Shown one piece after another: positions 8,150-16,750 of a stretch of 35,708 nt of DNA. The notes below the pieces were generated by a model. That model saw only the letters and a program-made list of their open reading frames with translations. It did no database searches and was not told where the DNA came from. This stretch comes from Rhodospirillales bacterium. Lineage in GTDB: Bacteria > Pseudomonadota > Alphaproteobacteria > Rhodospirillales > Defluviicoccaceae. The position numbers and the translations under genes are program-made. Every line of letters begins with the position of its first letter. Positions within the stretch are counted from its first letter, which is position 1. The DNA is taken from contig JADJRE010000022.1 of the NCBI GenBank assembly GCA_016712375.1, positions 1-35,708 on the forward strand. Direction: 5' to 3'.

Positions 8150-8582
8150 TGACTTCTGGATCGGTGTGAGTTTCGCATGATCGCCGCAGCCGCAATTCGA
8201 GTGCGCGCAGAGCACGCGACATCCGGAGGTGCCCGGCGAGCAGGCCCAGGAATTTGCCCGTGACAGCCGCAAGGACGGTGCTCATCAGGACGAATATCAG
8301 TGTTCGCCAGGGCAGTGCGGCGGTACTCCACCAGAGGCAGGCCACATGCACTGCTCCCAGCATTGCCGTAGTCACCATCAGCGCGGCTCCCGGACTGCAT
8401 CCGCAGGCCGGGTAATATCGCGAGAGACGTTCCTCCCACCACTGACGTTCGCTCGCCGTCAAAGAGGTGCAATCGAGCCGCACCGCGGCTTTCGGGCGGG
8501 AATAGGGTAAGCAAGCACGCATTGCCCCAACCGCCTGGGCGTCGTGCAGAATGATCAGCCCTGGTGGACGGGTCGCGTTCAT
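8136..8582 (-). CDS. Small membrane protein, two predicted helices
   Basis: Protein of 148 aa if begun at MNATRPPGLIIL (8582); a frame extension up to 8699 is Arg-rich and less convincing. Two hydrophobic helices are visible (ALMVTTAMLGAVHVACLWW and TLIFVLMSTVLAAVTGKFLG), preceded by a soluble part with ERLSRYYPACGCSPG. The C-terminal tail is basic (LRALELRLRRSCET). It converges on the HEXXH gene. Function unknown; it may belong to the same accessory cluster. Confidence 0.6.
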   Translation of the reverse strand: MNATRPPGLIILHDAQAVGAMRACLPYSRPKAAVRLDCTSLTASERQWWEERLSRYYPACGCSPGAALMVTTAMLGAVHVACLWWSTAALPWRTLIFVLMSTVLAAVTGKFLGLLAGHLRMSRALRALELRLRRSCETHTDPEVTTGP

Positions 8583-8679
8583 CCGAACTCGCTTCGAATG
8601 AACGGTTTGTCGCGAACGGCTCCGGGGTTCATCAAGTGTCCTGCCCCCGCGTGTGCAGCACTCCGCGCTCAACCTAGAG

Positions 8680-8987
8680 AATAGCGTGCCTGCTTGCAAT
8701 CATCCGCAGCCATATTCGATCTCTTCGCGAACTGGAATTCACCGAGCGTATGTCGGTCGATGCAATGGCCGCGCGCGTGCGCACATACCTCGGCGTGTCG
8801 CTCGAACAGCAGGCCGCATGGCGCGATGCCGACGAAGCGCTGAAGGAATGGCGGGCAGTCACTTCATTGTATAGGGGTCTTTGTATTCAAAGATTCGTTC
8901 CGCGAGGAAGGCTTTTCGGGTTTCAGCCTCTACGACGACGTTTTCCCGATCATGGGCCGTGCGTCTGAACGGGACGGTGTACTGTCA
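8680..8987 (+). pseudogene. ImmA/IrrE-type (DUF955) metallopeptidase relic
   Basis: One frame reads SVDAMAARVRTYLGVSLEQQ and AAWRDADEALKEWRAV; after a shift near 8870 another frame reads VFVFKDSFREEGFSGFSLYD and DVFPI, then stops at 8987. Both parts match the region just before the HEXXH motif of ImmA/IrrE proteins, which are regulatory peptidases of phages, plasmids and toxin systems. The catalytic domain is missing, cut where the resolvase gene begins, and no intact start is present. Confidence 0.7.
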
Positions 8988-9557
8988 TAAGGCTGGTTTT
9001 GCTGCCTGATGCTCGTTGAGGCAGCGATGGATGGTTGCGGGGTGGACGTTGAAGGTCCGAGCGACCTCGCTGATGGACCTGCCTTCCTGGACCAGGGCGA
9101 GGACGAGGGTCTTCTGATCCGTGCGGAGCTTCGGCGGCCGACCGAACGAGACGCCCCGTCTCTTGGCTGCCTGACGTCCTTCGTCGGTGCGAAGTCGGAT
9201 CAGGGCGCGCTCGAACTCGGCGACGCCGGCGAACATCGTCAGGACCATACGCCCGGCAGGGCTGGTGGTGTCCGCCCAAGGCTCTTCAAGTGATTGCAAA
9301 CCTGCGGATTTTTCGGCGATGACCTCGGCGATGCGCAGCAACTCGGCGGTCGATCGCGCAAGCCGATCGAGACGGGTGACGACAAGGATGTCGTCCGCTC
9401 GCATCTCCCGCAGCCGCTGCTCCAGGGCGGGCCGCTGCCGGGCGGCACCGGAGATTTTCTCCTCGAACACCCGGCCACACCCGGCTTCGTTCAGCCGGGT
9501 GCGCTGCAGATCGAGGCGCTGATCCTCGGTCGAGACGCGCGCGTAGCCGAGCCTCAT
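8985..9557 (-). CDS. tnpR: Serine resolvase of Tn3 family
   Basis: Protein of 190 aa starting MRLGYARVSTEDQ, with catalytic Ser9. The resolvase core follows (ILVVTRLDRLARS, GRMVLTMFAGVAEFERALI), then the arm GRQAAKRRGVSFGRPPKL and a C-terminal helix-turn-helix (SISEVARTFNVHPATIHRCL). It resolves cointegrates of a Tn3-type transposon by acting at a res site. The gene is intact, but its partner transposase, divergent at 9690, is broken. The open frame extends upstream to 10136; the start at 9557 is chosen by homology to the family. Confidence 0.92.
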   Translation of the reverse strand: MRLGYARVSTEDQRLDLQRTRLNEAGCGRVFEEKISGAARQRPALEQRLREMRADDILVVTRLDRLARSTAELLRIAEVIAEKSAGLQSLEEPWADTTSPAGRMVLTMFAGVAEFERALIRLRTDEGRQAAKRRGVSFGRPPKLRTDQKTLVLALVQEGRSISEVARTFNVHPATIHRCLNEHQAAKPAL

Positions 9558-9689
9558 GCCCGGCCTCGCTGCGGCGTGCGAAACGTATCGCAAATGTAAA
9601 ATCCTTTCGCGTAGGAGTTCTGCAGAGGGCAAGCCATTGATCCCCGGTCCGGTGCCGGACCGTCGCAGAAGTCCGGAGTTCCGCACGCC
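9558..9689. promoter_or_regulatory. Probable res site between tnpR and tnpA
   Basis: This 132-base region separates the divergent resolvase and transposase starts, the usual place for the res recombination site and both promoters in this Tn3 layout. It contains an AT-rich block (ACGTATCGCAAATGTAAAAT) near 9580-9600. Subsites were not mapped. Confidence 0.55.
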
Positions 9690-10510
9690 ATGCCGAGCCG
9701 CTTTCTCACGGACGAGCAGCGCGCGCGATACGGCCGATACGCCGGCGGTCCCAGCGAGGAGCACTCGCCCGCCATTTCCACCTCGATGCCACGGATCGTG
9801 AACTGGTCGGTGAGATGCGCGGCGCGCATAACCGGATCGGTTTTGCGATCCAACTCGGCACCGCCCGCTTCCTTGGCACCTTTCTCGACGATCCGACCCA
9901 GACGCCGGCGGCGGTGATCGCCACCGTCGCACGTCAGCTCGGCGAAGTGCCGGCGTCCAGCCTCGATGCCTATCGCGACGGCCGGCAGCGCTGGCGCCAC
10001 ATCGAGATGATCCGCGAGCATTACGGGTTTCGCGACCTGGAGGAGGACGCCTCGGCCCGCTTCCGGCTGACGCGCTGGCTCTACGTGCTCTGCCGGACCG
10101 GGGATGACCGTCCGGGACTGCTGTTCGATCGGGCAACCGCCTGGCTGGTGACGCACAAGGTGCTGCTCCCCGGCGTCACCACGCTGGAGCGCCTGATCGG
10201 CCGTGTGCGCCACCGCGCCAATCTGCGGCTCTGGCATCGTCTGACACACGCCTTGACCGACGGACAGCGCCAGAAGCTCGCGACGCTGCTCACGCCCGAC
10301 AACACGACGCTCGCCAGCCTGGAAGACCTGCGCGCCGCGCCGAGGCGGCGGTCGCCGACGGAGCTGTTGCGGCACCTGGAACGCTTCGACGCCATTCGCG
10401 CCCATGGCCTGAGTCTGGCGATGCCTGTCAATCTGCCATCTGCCCCGCTCAGCCGGCTGGCGCGGACGGCCCGCACCAGCAAGCCGTCGAATCTCGCCGT
10501 GCTGCAGGAG
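9690..10510 (+). pseudogene. tnpA: Tn3-family transposase TnpA, N-terminal fragment
   Basis: The start MPSRFLTDEQRARYGRYAG is typical of Tn3-family TnpA. A frameshift near 9755-9762 separates it from the continuation LARHFHLDATDRELVGEMRG and GFAIQLGTARFLGTFLDDP, then WRHIEMIREHYGFRDL. The homology runs to about 10500 (LSRLARTARTSKPS) and stops where an IS630 relic begins. About a quarter of the normal 980-aa transposase is left; the catalytic DDE region is absent. Confidence 0.85.
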
Positions 10511-10821
10511 CCTCGCCCGGCGGCTCCAAACAGGTCAGCGCCACCACCCGCTCCACCGTCTCGCGGGGCAGCGGCGGCTTGCCGGGAACGCGCGGCTTCT
10601 CGCGCAACAGCCCGTCGACGCCCAGCTCCGCGAACCGGCGTTGCCAGCGCCACACCGCCGGCCGGCTTACCCCAGCCCGCCGCGCCACCTCGAGAACCGG
10701 CAGGCGCTCGGCCGACTCAGAATGATCCTTGCCCGCACCACATGCTTGTGCGGGCGGCTCCGGTCACCGGCGACCGCGCGCGATCCTCGGCGCTCACCAA
10801 CACGCAAACGTCCTGGGCCAT
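10510..10821 (-). pseudogene. IS630-family transposase, N-terminal fragment
   Basis: The minus strand from 10821 reads MAQDVCVLVSAEDRA, then after frameshifts HKHVVRARIIL and ARRAGVSRPAVWRWQRRFAE, with LGVDGLLREKPRVPGKPPLP and VERVVALTCLEPPGEA. This is the helix-turn-helix and linker of IS630-type transposases. The DDE domain is missing. It abuts the Tn3 transposase fragment on the opposite strand, probably marking the insertion point. Confidence 0.8.
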
Positions 10822-10877
10822 CCCAGGAGACTCGCACGGCCGCGCCCTCCTGTGAATCCCTTGAATGGTTCAGTGCA

Positions 10878-11357
10878 TTAGGCTGGCGGTGGGGGCGGTG
10901 GGGGCACCCGAATGCAAGGTGGAGGGGGAGGCAATCCGCTTGTATCGTTCGAGCGCGGACCAGAGACCGTGGCAAAAGGTCCGGTAAATTTTACGTCGAC
11001 TTGTCTAGGAAATTCGCCAGCCAGCGGCCTTTCGAATGTTATGAGGATAATATATGTAGTACTACTGACAACAGAACGTGTTGCTAATCCCGTAAAGGTA
11101 GTCTTACTACCAGTTCCTACACTACTTATAGCCCCTGCTGCGTTAAGCTTTACTATTGATGTCCGCCACCTATCGCCAGCAGTACATGCCTCTGTTGAAG
11201 CTCCTAGACTTCCGCTAGAATTTGGCGTGACCTCAAACAGGCATGCATCACCAGACGCGAAAATTGTGCAGCTTTTTGTTGCAGTTGCGGCCGATGCGTC
11301 AGCGGTTACTATAGCACTGGCCAGGGTAAGACCAACAAAAATTAGACTCTTCTTCAT
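10878..11357 (-). CDS. Secreted protein with proline-rich tail
   Basis: Protein of 159 aa beginning MKKSLIFVGLTLASAIVTAD, a clear signal peptide with a cleavage site near ASA at 22-24. The start is fixed by GGAGAACTGTT upstream. The mature part is Ser/Thr rich with a few Cys and short beta-like stretches, and ends in a tail with two poly-proline runs (PPPPP and PPPPPPP). Its codons and base composition are AT-richer than the neighbours, which suggests separate transfer. It may be a periplasmic or surface protein; function is unknown. Confidence 0.65.
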   Translation of the reverse strand: MKKSLIFVGLTLASAIVTADASAATATKSCTIFASGDACLFEVTPNSSGSLGASTEACTAGDRWRTSIVKLNAAGAISSVGTGSKTTFTGLATRSVVSSTTYIILITFERPLAGEFPRQVDVKFTGPFATVSGPRSNDTSGLPPPPPCIRVPPPPPPPA

Positions 11358-11515
11358 AACAGTTCTCCAGTCTGTCAGAATTCGAACATGGTCAGACTAT
11401 CATTTTGAGCCTCCATAGTTACTAATAACTATTATCACCCAATACAATTATTATAGGCCTATTATTTCCGCCACGCAAACACGATAACACGACTGCTTCC
11501 ACGAGCGTTGTGGCA

Positions 11516-11660
11516 TCAGCGTGGGCGAAGGTTGAGAAGCGTGATGGGATGGTCGGGCCGATCGACGTAGAACGGACCGAAGCCGATTTTCAGCAGATTG
11601 GCGAAAGAGTGCTCGAACACCGTCCAGCGTTTGCTGGCGTCGCTGATCGAAAGTGGCCTT
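11516..11660 (-). pseudogene. C-terminal fragment of unknown protein
   Basis: A coherent minus-strand reading gives PLSISDASKRWTVFEHSFAN and LLKIGFGPFYVDRPDHPITL, with the stop at 11516-11518. It has no start codon and is directly preceded by the end of the HNH gene. It looks like the tail of a gene lost by rearrangement; family not recognised. Confidence 0.4.
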
Positions 11661-11670
11661 CAGCTGGGCA

Positions 11671-12114
11671 TTACCAGCCGCGGTTCGGGCCGATCCGATA
11701 AGGTCCCAGGAACAGGTCGCCCACCGCGCGGCGGAGGAGATACGTGATCCGACGTTGCGACAGGTGATGTGATCGGTCGTGGATGATGTGGCAGCGCTGG
11801 CAGAGGCTGCGCAGGTTGCGCATCCGGTTGTTGCGCGGGTCGTGATCGAGATGCGCGGCGGCAAGGACCACGCGTGTCGTCCGCTGCCGCGCCATCTGCT
11901 CCAGATCCGGCCAGCGGGCGAGCCGGCCACGGCCGTCGCGCCAGGTGCCCTCCGCCGGATCGAACCAGCGGCCGTCCGGCAGACAGCGGACGGTGGTGGC
12001 GTGCGGCCGACCGCAGCCCTGACACCGTCCGCCGGCCCGCTCAAAGCGGACGCGCCGGCTGAGCGCGGGCCAGTGCCGAGGATAGAGACAGCGCAGCTCG
12101 CGGCGGATCGGCAT
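11671..12114 (-). CDS. HNH endonuclease-like protein
   Basis: Protein of 147 aa. A zinc-binding pair CQGCG (about 32-36) and CQRCH (about 108-112) flanks the HNH core AAHLDHDPRNNRMRNL, then HDRSHHLSQRRITYLLRRA. The family contains small phage and plasmid nucleases, and this one is likely to cut DNA with a metal cofactor. It lies four bases downstream of a resolvase on the same strand, suggesting co-transcription as part of one transposon or plasmid module. The catalytic His-Asn-His order is preserved, so it may be active. Confidence 0.8.
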   Translation of the reverse strand: MPIRRELRCLYPRHWPALSRRVRFERAGGRCQGCGRPHATTVRCLPDGRWFDPAEGTWRDGRGRLARWPDLEQMARQRTTRVVLAAAHLDHDPRNNRMRNLRSLCQRCHIIHDRSHHLSQRRITYLLRRAVGDLFLGPYRIGPNRGW

Positions 12115-12117
12115 CCC

Positions 12118-12753
12118 CTACTCCACCCTGTCCGCAGCCATGCCGCCCGCAACATCGCCAGCGTGGTGGCTCGACCCGGGTTCGGCGTCGCGCGCCCGCA
12201 TGATCGTCTGCCGGCTGGTGGCAAACTCGCGCGCCAAGGCCGAGACCGCTGCTCCCGTCTGCAGGCGCTGCGCGATCTGTTCGCGCTGTGCCGCGGTCAG
12301 GCTCGCCGGCCGACCGAGCTTCCGGCCCTGGGCCCGGGCGCGGCTCAGGCCAGCCTGGGTGCGCTCGACCAGCAGGTCGCGCTCGAACTCGGCGACCGCG
12401 TTGATGACGTTCATCGTCAGCTTGCCGGTCGAACTGGTGAGATCGACGCCGCCGAGCGCCAGGCAATGCACCCGCACGCCCATGCCGGCCAACGTCGCCA
12501 CGGTGGCACCCACGTCCATGGCGTTGCGACCGAGCCGGTCGAGCTTGGTGACCACCAGCACGTCCCCCGCCTCCAGCCGGTCGAGCAGGCGGGCGAAGCC
12601 GCGGCGTTGTGTTGCGGCGACGCTTCCCGAGACCGTCTCGGCGACGACGCGGCGCGGCTCGACCTGAAAGCCGGCGGCGGTGATTTCCCGCAGCTGGTTG
12701 TCGGTCGTCTGACCGATGGTCGAGACACGGAGATAGGCGAAGGTGCGCGGCAT
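12118..12753 (-). CDS. Serine recombinase (resolvase/invertase)
   Basis: Protein of 211 aa starting MPRTFAYLRVSTIGQ, with catalytic Ser11. Core motifs LVVTKLDRLGRN, VRVHCLALGGVDL and KLTMNVINAVAEFERDLLVE are intact, followed by GRKLGRPASLTAAQREQIAQ and an HTH (AVSALAREFATSRQTIMRAR). It is a different gene from the resolvase at 8985. Its first 28 codons and about 55 bases of upstream sequence are duplicated at 28635-28771. It acts by site-specific recombination, with the likely target in the upstream region 12754-12830. Confidence 0.9.
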   Translation of the reverse strand: MPRTFAYLRVSTIGQTTDNQLREITAAGFQVEPRRVVAETVSGSVAATQRRGFARLLDRLEAGDVLVVTKLDRLGRNAMDVGATVATLAGMGVRVHCLALGGVDLTSSTGKLTMNVINAVAEFERDLLVERTQAGLSRARAQGRKLGRPASLTAAQREQIAQRLQTGAAVSALAREFATSRQTIMRARDAEPGSSHHAGDVAGGMAADRVE

Positions 12754-12926
12754 CGAGATGTCCGTCCAGAATCGCTGTCCGTAATGTACACCCTGTTCAA
12801 AACATCGCAAGCCTAATTTCTGAACGGGGCTGCAGAATGTGTCCGAAAACGAACGTATCTGGACAACCTTCGGGACTGCTTAGGGTAGGTTTTCGCCCCC
12901 TCTCCCGCAAACGACCCTGCCAGCGC

Positions 12927-13625
12927 GTTTCAATCCGCGCTCCCGCGGGGGGAGCGACAAGGATCTAAAAAATTATATCTCGCATCTAAGTGGTTTCAAT
13001 CCGCGCTCCCGCGGGGGGAGCGACCAGGATGTTCGCCGCCTCGATCCGCAGCACCTCCGGTTTCAATCCGCGCTCCCGCGGGGGGAGCGACCTGGTCACC
13101 CGCGGCAGGGAGAGAACCGGCTCCGCAGTTTCAATCCGCGCTCCCGCGGGGGGAGCGACATGAGGGCGAGACCGGGCGCGGCGGCTACGGCAGCGTTTCA
13201 ATCCGCGCTCCCGCGGGGGGAGCGACCTCGCGAAGGTGACGACCTTGGTCACGGTCAGGGTGTTTCAATCCGCGCTCCCGCGGGGGGAGCGACGCGACAT
13301 GCTGTACGAAGCAAATCGCGACGTGCTGTTTCAATCCGCGCTCCCGCGGGGGGAGCGACGCGCGGCGCTCCTCGGTCGGTCCGTCGGTCGTCGGGTTTCA
13401 ATCCGCGCTCCCGCGGGGGGAGCGACCGCGGGCCGACATCTCCTCGATCAGCGCCCTGGTGTTTCAATCCGCGCTCCCGCGGGGGGAGCGACCGGCCATC
13501 ATCGGAAAACCCGGTGTTGACAATCAGTTTCAATCCGCGCTCCCGCGGGGGGAGCGACCTCATGATTTTGGTGGCGTTTGCGCCATAATGCCGGTTTCAA
13601 TCCGCGCTCCCGCGGGGGGAGCGAC
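12927..13625 (-). CRISPR. Type I-C CRISPR array, 11 repeats and 10 spacers
   Basis: The 32-base repeat (plus strand begins GTTTCAATCCGCGC and ends GGGGAGCGAC) starts at 12927, 12993, 13060, 13128, 13195, 13262, 13328, 13395, 13461, 13527 and 13594, with every copy identical. Spacers are 34-36 bases. The minus-strand form ends in GATTGAAAC, as type I-C repeats do, so transcription runs leftward from the leader beside cas2; the newest spacers are expected near 13560. No degenerate terminal repeat is seen at either end. The spacer at 12959-12992 is much more AT-rich than the others. No spacer matched this window by eye. Confidence 0.97.
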
Positions 13626-13811
13626 CGCAGACTTCTTACACGATGACAAAGAACAGGAAATCAACGCATTCCCGCGAACCGTCATGAATCCGGTCCGCTC
13701 AGCAGCATCTGCAGCGGAAACCGGGCACGGAACACATCCATATCATAGGCTTACTGCAACCGCGAACCTGCCGGGCTCAACGTGCTCGCTTGGTGTTCGC
13801 GCACGTTCCGC
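13626..13811 (-). promoter_or_regulatory. CRISPR leader between cas2 and the array
   Basis: This 186-base non-coding stretch lies on the repeat side of cas2, the usual place for the leader that holds the array promoter and guides spacer insertion. Its repeat-proximal part is AT-richer (ACAAAGAACAGGAAATC on the plus strand). It has no coding frame. Confidence 0.7.
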
Positions 13812-14102
13812 TCAGAACACGGTGGGCGCGTTGAGATCAAGGGCCGGCTTGGCACCCACGTGTTCAACCTTGGGCCACCAATTGGACCCAAGGAAGTAGA
13901 ACCGTAGGCTATCGGCTTCGGGATCGATTTCCTTGAGAAGACGATTTCGAAGGGCAGTCCACTGCGCCGGATCGACGTCGCACTCGAACACGGAGTATTG
14001 GACTCTCTGGCCCCAGTCCCGGCAGGCACGGGCAACGCGCCGCAGACGACGCTTACCACCTTCGGTTTCGGTGCCGACATCGTAGCTGACGAGAACCATC
14101 AT
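13812..14102 (-). CDS. cas2: CRISPR-associated endonuclease Cas2
   Basis: Protein of 96 aa starting MMVLVSYDVGTE, which has the ferredoxin-like first strand with the conserved Asp (SYDV). It continues with RRLRRVARACRDWGQRVQYS and SVFECDVDPAQW. The start at 14102 is preferred to the GTG at 14111 because GGAGGTGACAGGG is well spaced. It joins Cas1 in the spacer-integration complex. The gene overlaps or abuts cas1 within ten bases and is the last cas gene before the leader. Length and motifs are normal, so it looks functional. Confidence 0.95.
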   Translation of the reverse strand: MMVLVSYDVGTETEGGKRRLRRVARACRDWGQRVQYSVFECDVDPAQWTALRNRLLKEIDPEADSLRFYFLGSNWWPKVEHVGAKPALDLNAPTVF

Positions 14103-14107
14103 CCCTG

Positions 14108-15148
14108 TCACCTCCAGACGAAGGCCGGATAGCCGTCGAGGTCGCCACGGAGGTGGCGGGCGAGAAGTTGGGCTTGCAGGTGGGGAAGCAGCCCGATCGG
14201 CACCGTCTCCTGAAGAAAGCCATGGGTAATTTCCTCGCGCTTGCGCTCCTGGTAGGCCACCAGCACCGTCTTTCGCCCGTCCTCCTGCAGCAGCACGGCA
14301 CCGTTCTCCATGGTGCGAAAGGCGCTCTCGGTTACCTGCCTTCGATTGATCAGCGACAGCGCGAGCCGATCTGCCAGCATCGCCCGGAACTCTTCCATCA
14401 GGTCGAGCGCCAAGCTCGGCCGCCCAGGGCGGTCGCGATGTAGAAAGCCTACGGCCGGGTCCAATCCGACGGACTCCAGCGCAGCGCGGCAGTCGTGGAC
14501 GAGAAGCGTGTAGAGGAACGACAGGAGCGCGTTCACGTGATCGCGGGGCGGCCGGCGGGAGCGGCCGGCAAAGCAGAACGTCTTCTTGTCTCCGCGGATC
14601 AAGTGGTCGAAAACCCCAAAGTAGACTTGGCCCGCCTCGCCCTCGAGTCCGCGCACCGCATCCAGTGGCTCGGGCCGCAGCGTCCTCCGGGCCACGTCCG
14701 AGAGCCGCTCCTCGGCCGCCTGCACCGCAGCTCGATGGGCTTCGTCCAGGGTCGCCCCATGATCCCTGAGAGCCCGTCGGAGGACCGCGCGCTGATTGAG
14801 CGTCTTTCCGGTGACCATCGCTGCCGCAATCTGCGCGGCGCCCGCCGGGTTATCTGTCCTCCGGTACTGTTCGCGTCTGAGCAGCACGTTTCCGGACACC
14901 GGGCCCTCAATGCGGGCAAGGAAACGTCCATGTTCGGTCAGATGGGTGATGGTCATGCCCGCTTCGGCACAGAAGCCCATCAGCGGCGTGCTCACGGCGA
15001 CGCGGCCGAAGCAGACGATGCCACCAAACAGATGGGCCGGTACACGCCCCTTCTCCGCTCCGTCGATCGACACGACGATGTTGGCGCCGTCCTTGTGAAC
15101 CCAGGCGCCCTGGCTGCTGACGTACAGCGTGTTCAAGTGGCGGCGCAC
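14108..15148 (-). CDS. cas1: CRISPR-associated endonuclease Cas1, type I-C
   Basis: Protein of 346 aa starting (GTG) RRHLNTLYVSSQGAWVHKDG, a typical I-C Cas1 N-terminus. The metal-site residues are present: Glu169 (LEGEAGQVYFG), His237 (FLHRDRPGR) and Asp249 (LALDLMEEFR). It integrates new spacers together with Cas2. The GTG start lies 7 bases after the cas4 stop, and an out-of-frame ATG overlaps that stop. It is intact and in operon with cas4 and cas2. Confidence 0.96.
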   Translation of the reverse strand: MRRHLNTLYVSSQGAWVHKDGANIVVSIDGAEKGRVPAHLFGGIVCFGRVAVSTPLMGFCAEAGMTITHLTEHGRFLARIEGPVSGNVLLRREQYRRTDNPAGAAQIAAAMVTGKTLNQRAVLRRALRDHGATLDEAHRAAVQAAEERLSDVARRTLRPEPLDAVRGLEGEAGQVYFGVFDHLIRGDKKTFCFAGRSRRPPRDHVNALLSFLYTLLVHDCRAALESVGLDPAVGFLHRDRPGRPSLALDLMEEFRAMLADRLALSLINRRQVTESAFRTMENGAVLLQEDGRKTVLVAYQERKREEITHGFLQETVPIGLLPHLQAQLLARHLRGDLDGYPAFVWR

Positions 15149-15155
15149 GGCGCGC

Positions 15156-15788
15156 TCATACTTCTTCTTCCGCGGTGATCTGGCGGGCGAGCCAATCGTG
15201 CACCTGGCGAGGACGGTCCAGCATCTTCGGGCGGCACAGGTCGATCAGCGAGCAGGCGGCGCAGCGCCGCTTCTCCCAAACCGGGGCCGGCGTCCGTTCG
15301 GCCTCGATCATGGAACGGGTCTCTTCACATACTGTCCGGGTGAGGGTGCGAAGCGAGTCGTCGAACGCTACGATGGTGCGCCGCCTCGTCTGCCCGTAGA
15401 ACAAGGCACCCTCAGGCACCGAGGTGTGAAACATCTCCTCGAGGCAGATCGCCTGGGCACAGAGCTGAACCTCGTCGGCCCGGTGTGCCTTTGGTCGTCC
15501 CCGTTTGTACTCCACCGGATAGGGTTGCCAATTCCTGCCCGCCCGCCGCAGTTCCACAACGTCGGCGATACCGGCCACGCCGAGCGCGGCTGATGCGATC
15601 GGCATGCCGTGGGCGATACGCACCTCCCGGCGGCTCACTTCAGCCGGCACGTCGGCCGCCTCATGCAGGATGCGTCCTTCCGCAGTTAGACGATTCTCCG
15701 CCCACTGCCGCTCCACATGGATGAGCGCGCACTGTCGAGGGCAGAAGAGATAGTGCTGGAGGGCGGACAGAGGGATCGGGTCGGACAC
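15156..15788 (-). CDS. cas4: CRISPR-associated exonuclease Cas4
   Basis: Protein of 210 aa starting at GTG 15788 (SDPIPLSALQHYLFCPRQC). The Fe-S cysteines are all visible: one in FCPRQC (about residue 16) and three in RRCAACSLIDLC near the C-terminus. The RecB-type nuclease motif has IADVVE and YPVEYKRG, with the catalytic Asp, Glu and Lys. It trims prespacers and sets PAM orientation with Cas1. It sits between cas7 and cas1 in the standard I-C order and appears intact. Confidence 0.95.
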   Translation of the reverse strand: MSDPIPLSALQHYLFCPRQCALIHVERQWAENRLTAEGRILHEAADVPAEVSRREVRIAHGMPIASAALGVAGIADVVELRRAGRNWQPYPVEYKRGRPKAHRADEVQLCAQAICLEEMFHTSVPEGALFYGQTRRRTIVAFDDSLRTLTRTVCEETRSMIEAERTPAPVWEKRRCAACSLIDLCRPKMLDRPRQVHDWLARQITAEEEV

Positions 15789-15826
15789 GCCCTCTCCGCC
15801 CGACTCCCCGCTTTCGCCGTCATCCC

Positions 15827-16747
15827 TCAGATCAACTCCAGAGCTTCCACGCCCTGCGGCAGCTTATCCTTGGCAAAGGAGACGGTGTAGTTGCCAAAAT
15901 CGCGAGCGGGTTCGTCCGTCCCGTTCTCGGTCTTGCGCTGCACGTCGACCAGTTCGAACAGCGTGTGCGCCGGGGCGTTGCCGAGCTCGCTCGCGTGCTT
16001 GAAGACGATCAGCCGGCGGGCGGTCATTTCGCCGCGGGCGGCCGACCTGTCATGATCAAACATGTTCACAAGCGACTTCCACAGCAGGTCGAGGTCGTCG
16101 TTGGAAAACCCGGTGCGGGCCGCCAGCTTGGCGGAGACAAACCCGTGCGCCCGGTAGAGGCCGTAGGGCACGATGTGCTTGCGGCCCATGGTGCGGTTAT
16201 CCTGCCGTTCGTCGTCAGCGCTTTCCTCCCGCTGCTTCTTTTCTTTTTCACTGGTTGCCGCCATGCGGGTGATTGAGATTTCCAGCGGCATGATCGGGTC
16301 GATCGAGCTGGCGAACGCCACCTGCACCGGGCCGCGCACCTGGCCGCAATTTATGCCGGTCGAGAGCACCGCTCCGAAGCAACGGATGTCGAAGAAGTTG
16401 TCGCACATGAACTTGCGCAGGCTGTTCGCTTCTTCGTCACTCTTGGGTGAAAGCTTCTTGGCCGTACGCACATCCTTGTCGCCCTTGCGGACATCGAGAT
16501 AGGCTTCGCGGTGCTTCTCGTTCAGGATGGCATTTTCCTGAACGTAGATCGCAAACTTGGTCTCGCCTTCCTTCTCCATCTGTACGTAGTTGCGCACCTT
16601 GCGTTTCAGGCAGACGTCGCTCACCAGCCCTTTGCTGGTCTCGGGGTCGAGCCGCGGCAGGTTGCCGGCGTCTGGGTCACCGTTCGGATTGCCGTTTTTC
16701 ACGTCGAACAGGTAGACGAACTCGTAGCGGTTCTGGATGGCGGTCAT
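15827..16747 (-). CDS. cas7: Cascade backbone subunit Cas7 (Csd2), type I-C
   Basis: Protein of 306 aa beginning MTAIQNRYEFVYLFDVKNGN with NPNGDPDAGNLPRLDPET, the signature Cas7/Csd2 N-terminus. Later parts include FDIRCFGAVLSTG and RGPVQVAFASSIDPIMPLEI, then GRKHIVPYGLYRAHGFVS. It binds along the crRNA as the multi-copy backbone of the I-C surveillance complex. The gene starts 3 bases past the cas8c stop. Full length and uninterrupted, but without Cas5 and an intact Cas8c it should not assemble a normal complex. Confidence 0.96.
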   Translation of the reverse strand: MTAIQNRYEFVYLFDVKNGNPNGDPDAGNLPRLDPETSKGLVSDVCLKRKVRNYVQMEKEGETKFAIYVQENAILNEKHREAYLDVRKGDKDVRTAKKLSPKSDEEANSLRKFMCDNFFDIRCFGAVLSTGINCGQVRGPVQVAFASSIDPIMPLEISITRMAATSEKEKKQREESADDERQDNRTMGRKHIVPYGLYRAHGFVSAKLAARTGFSNDDLDLLWKSLVNMFDHDRSAARGEMTARRLIVFKHASELGNAPAHTLFELVDVQRKTENGTDEPARDFGNYTVSFAKDKLPQGVEALELI

Positions 16748-16750
16748 GGC

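Noticed and set aside
9815..10855. One 346-codon plus-strand gene
   Set aside because: Only the part to about 10510 is Tn3 transposase; the rest is the antisense of an IS630 relic.
12838..12870. Possible Tn3 terminal repeat (GGGGCTGCAGAATGTGTC...)
   Set aside because: It begins with GGGG like Tn3 ends, but I could not find the matching inverted end near the other Tn3 pieces.
12890..12926. Degenerate CRISPR repeat beyond the distal end
   Set aside because: Some C-rich similarity only; no alignment with the 32-base repeat.
12959..13593. Self-targeting spacers
   Set aside because: By eye no spacer matched another part of the window; a proper search was not possible.
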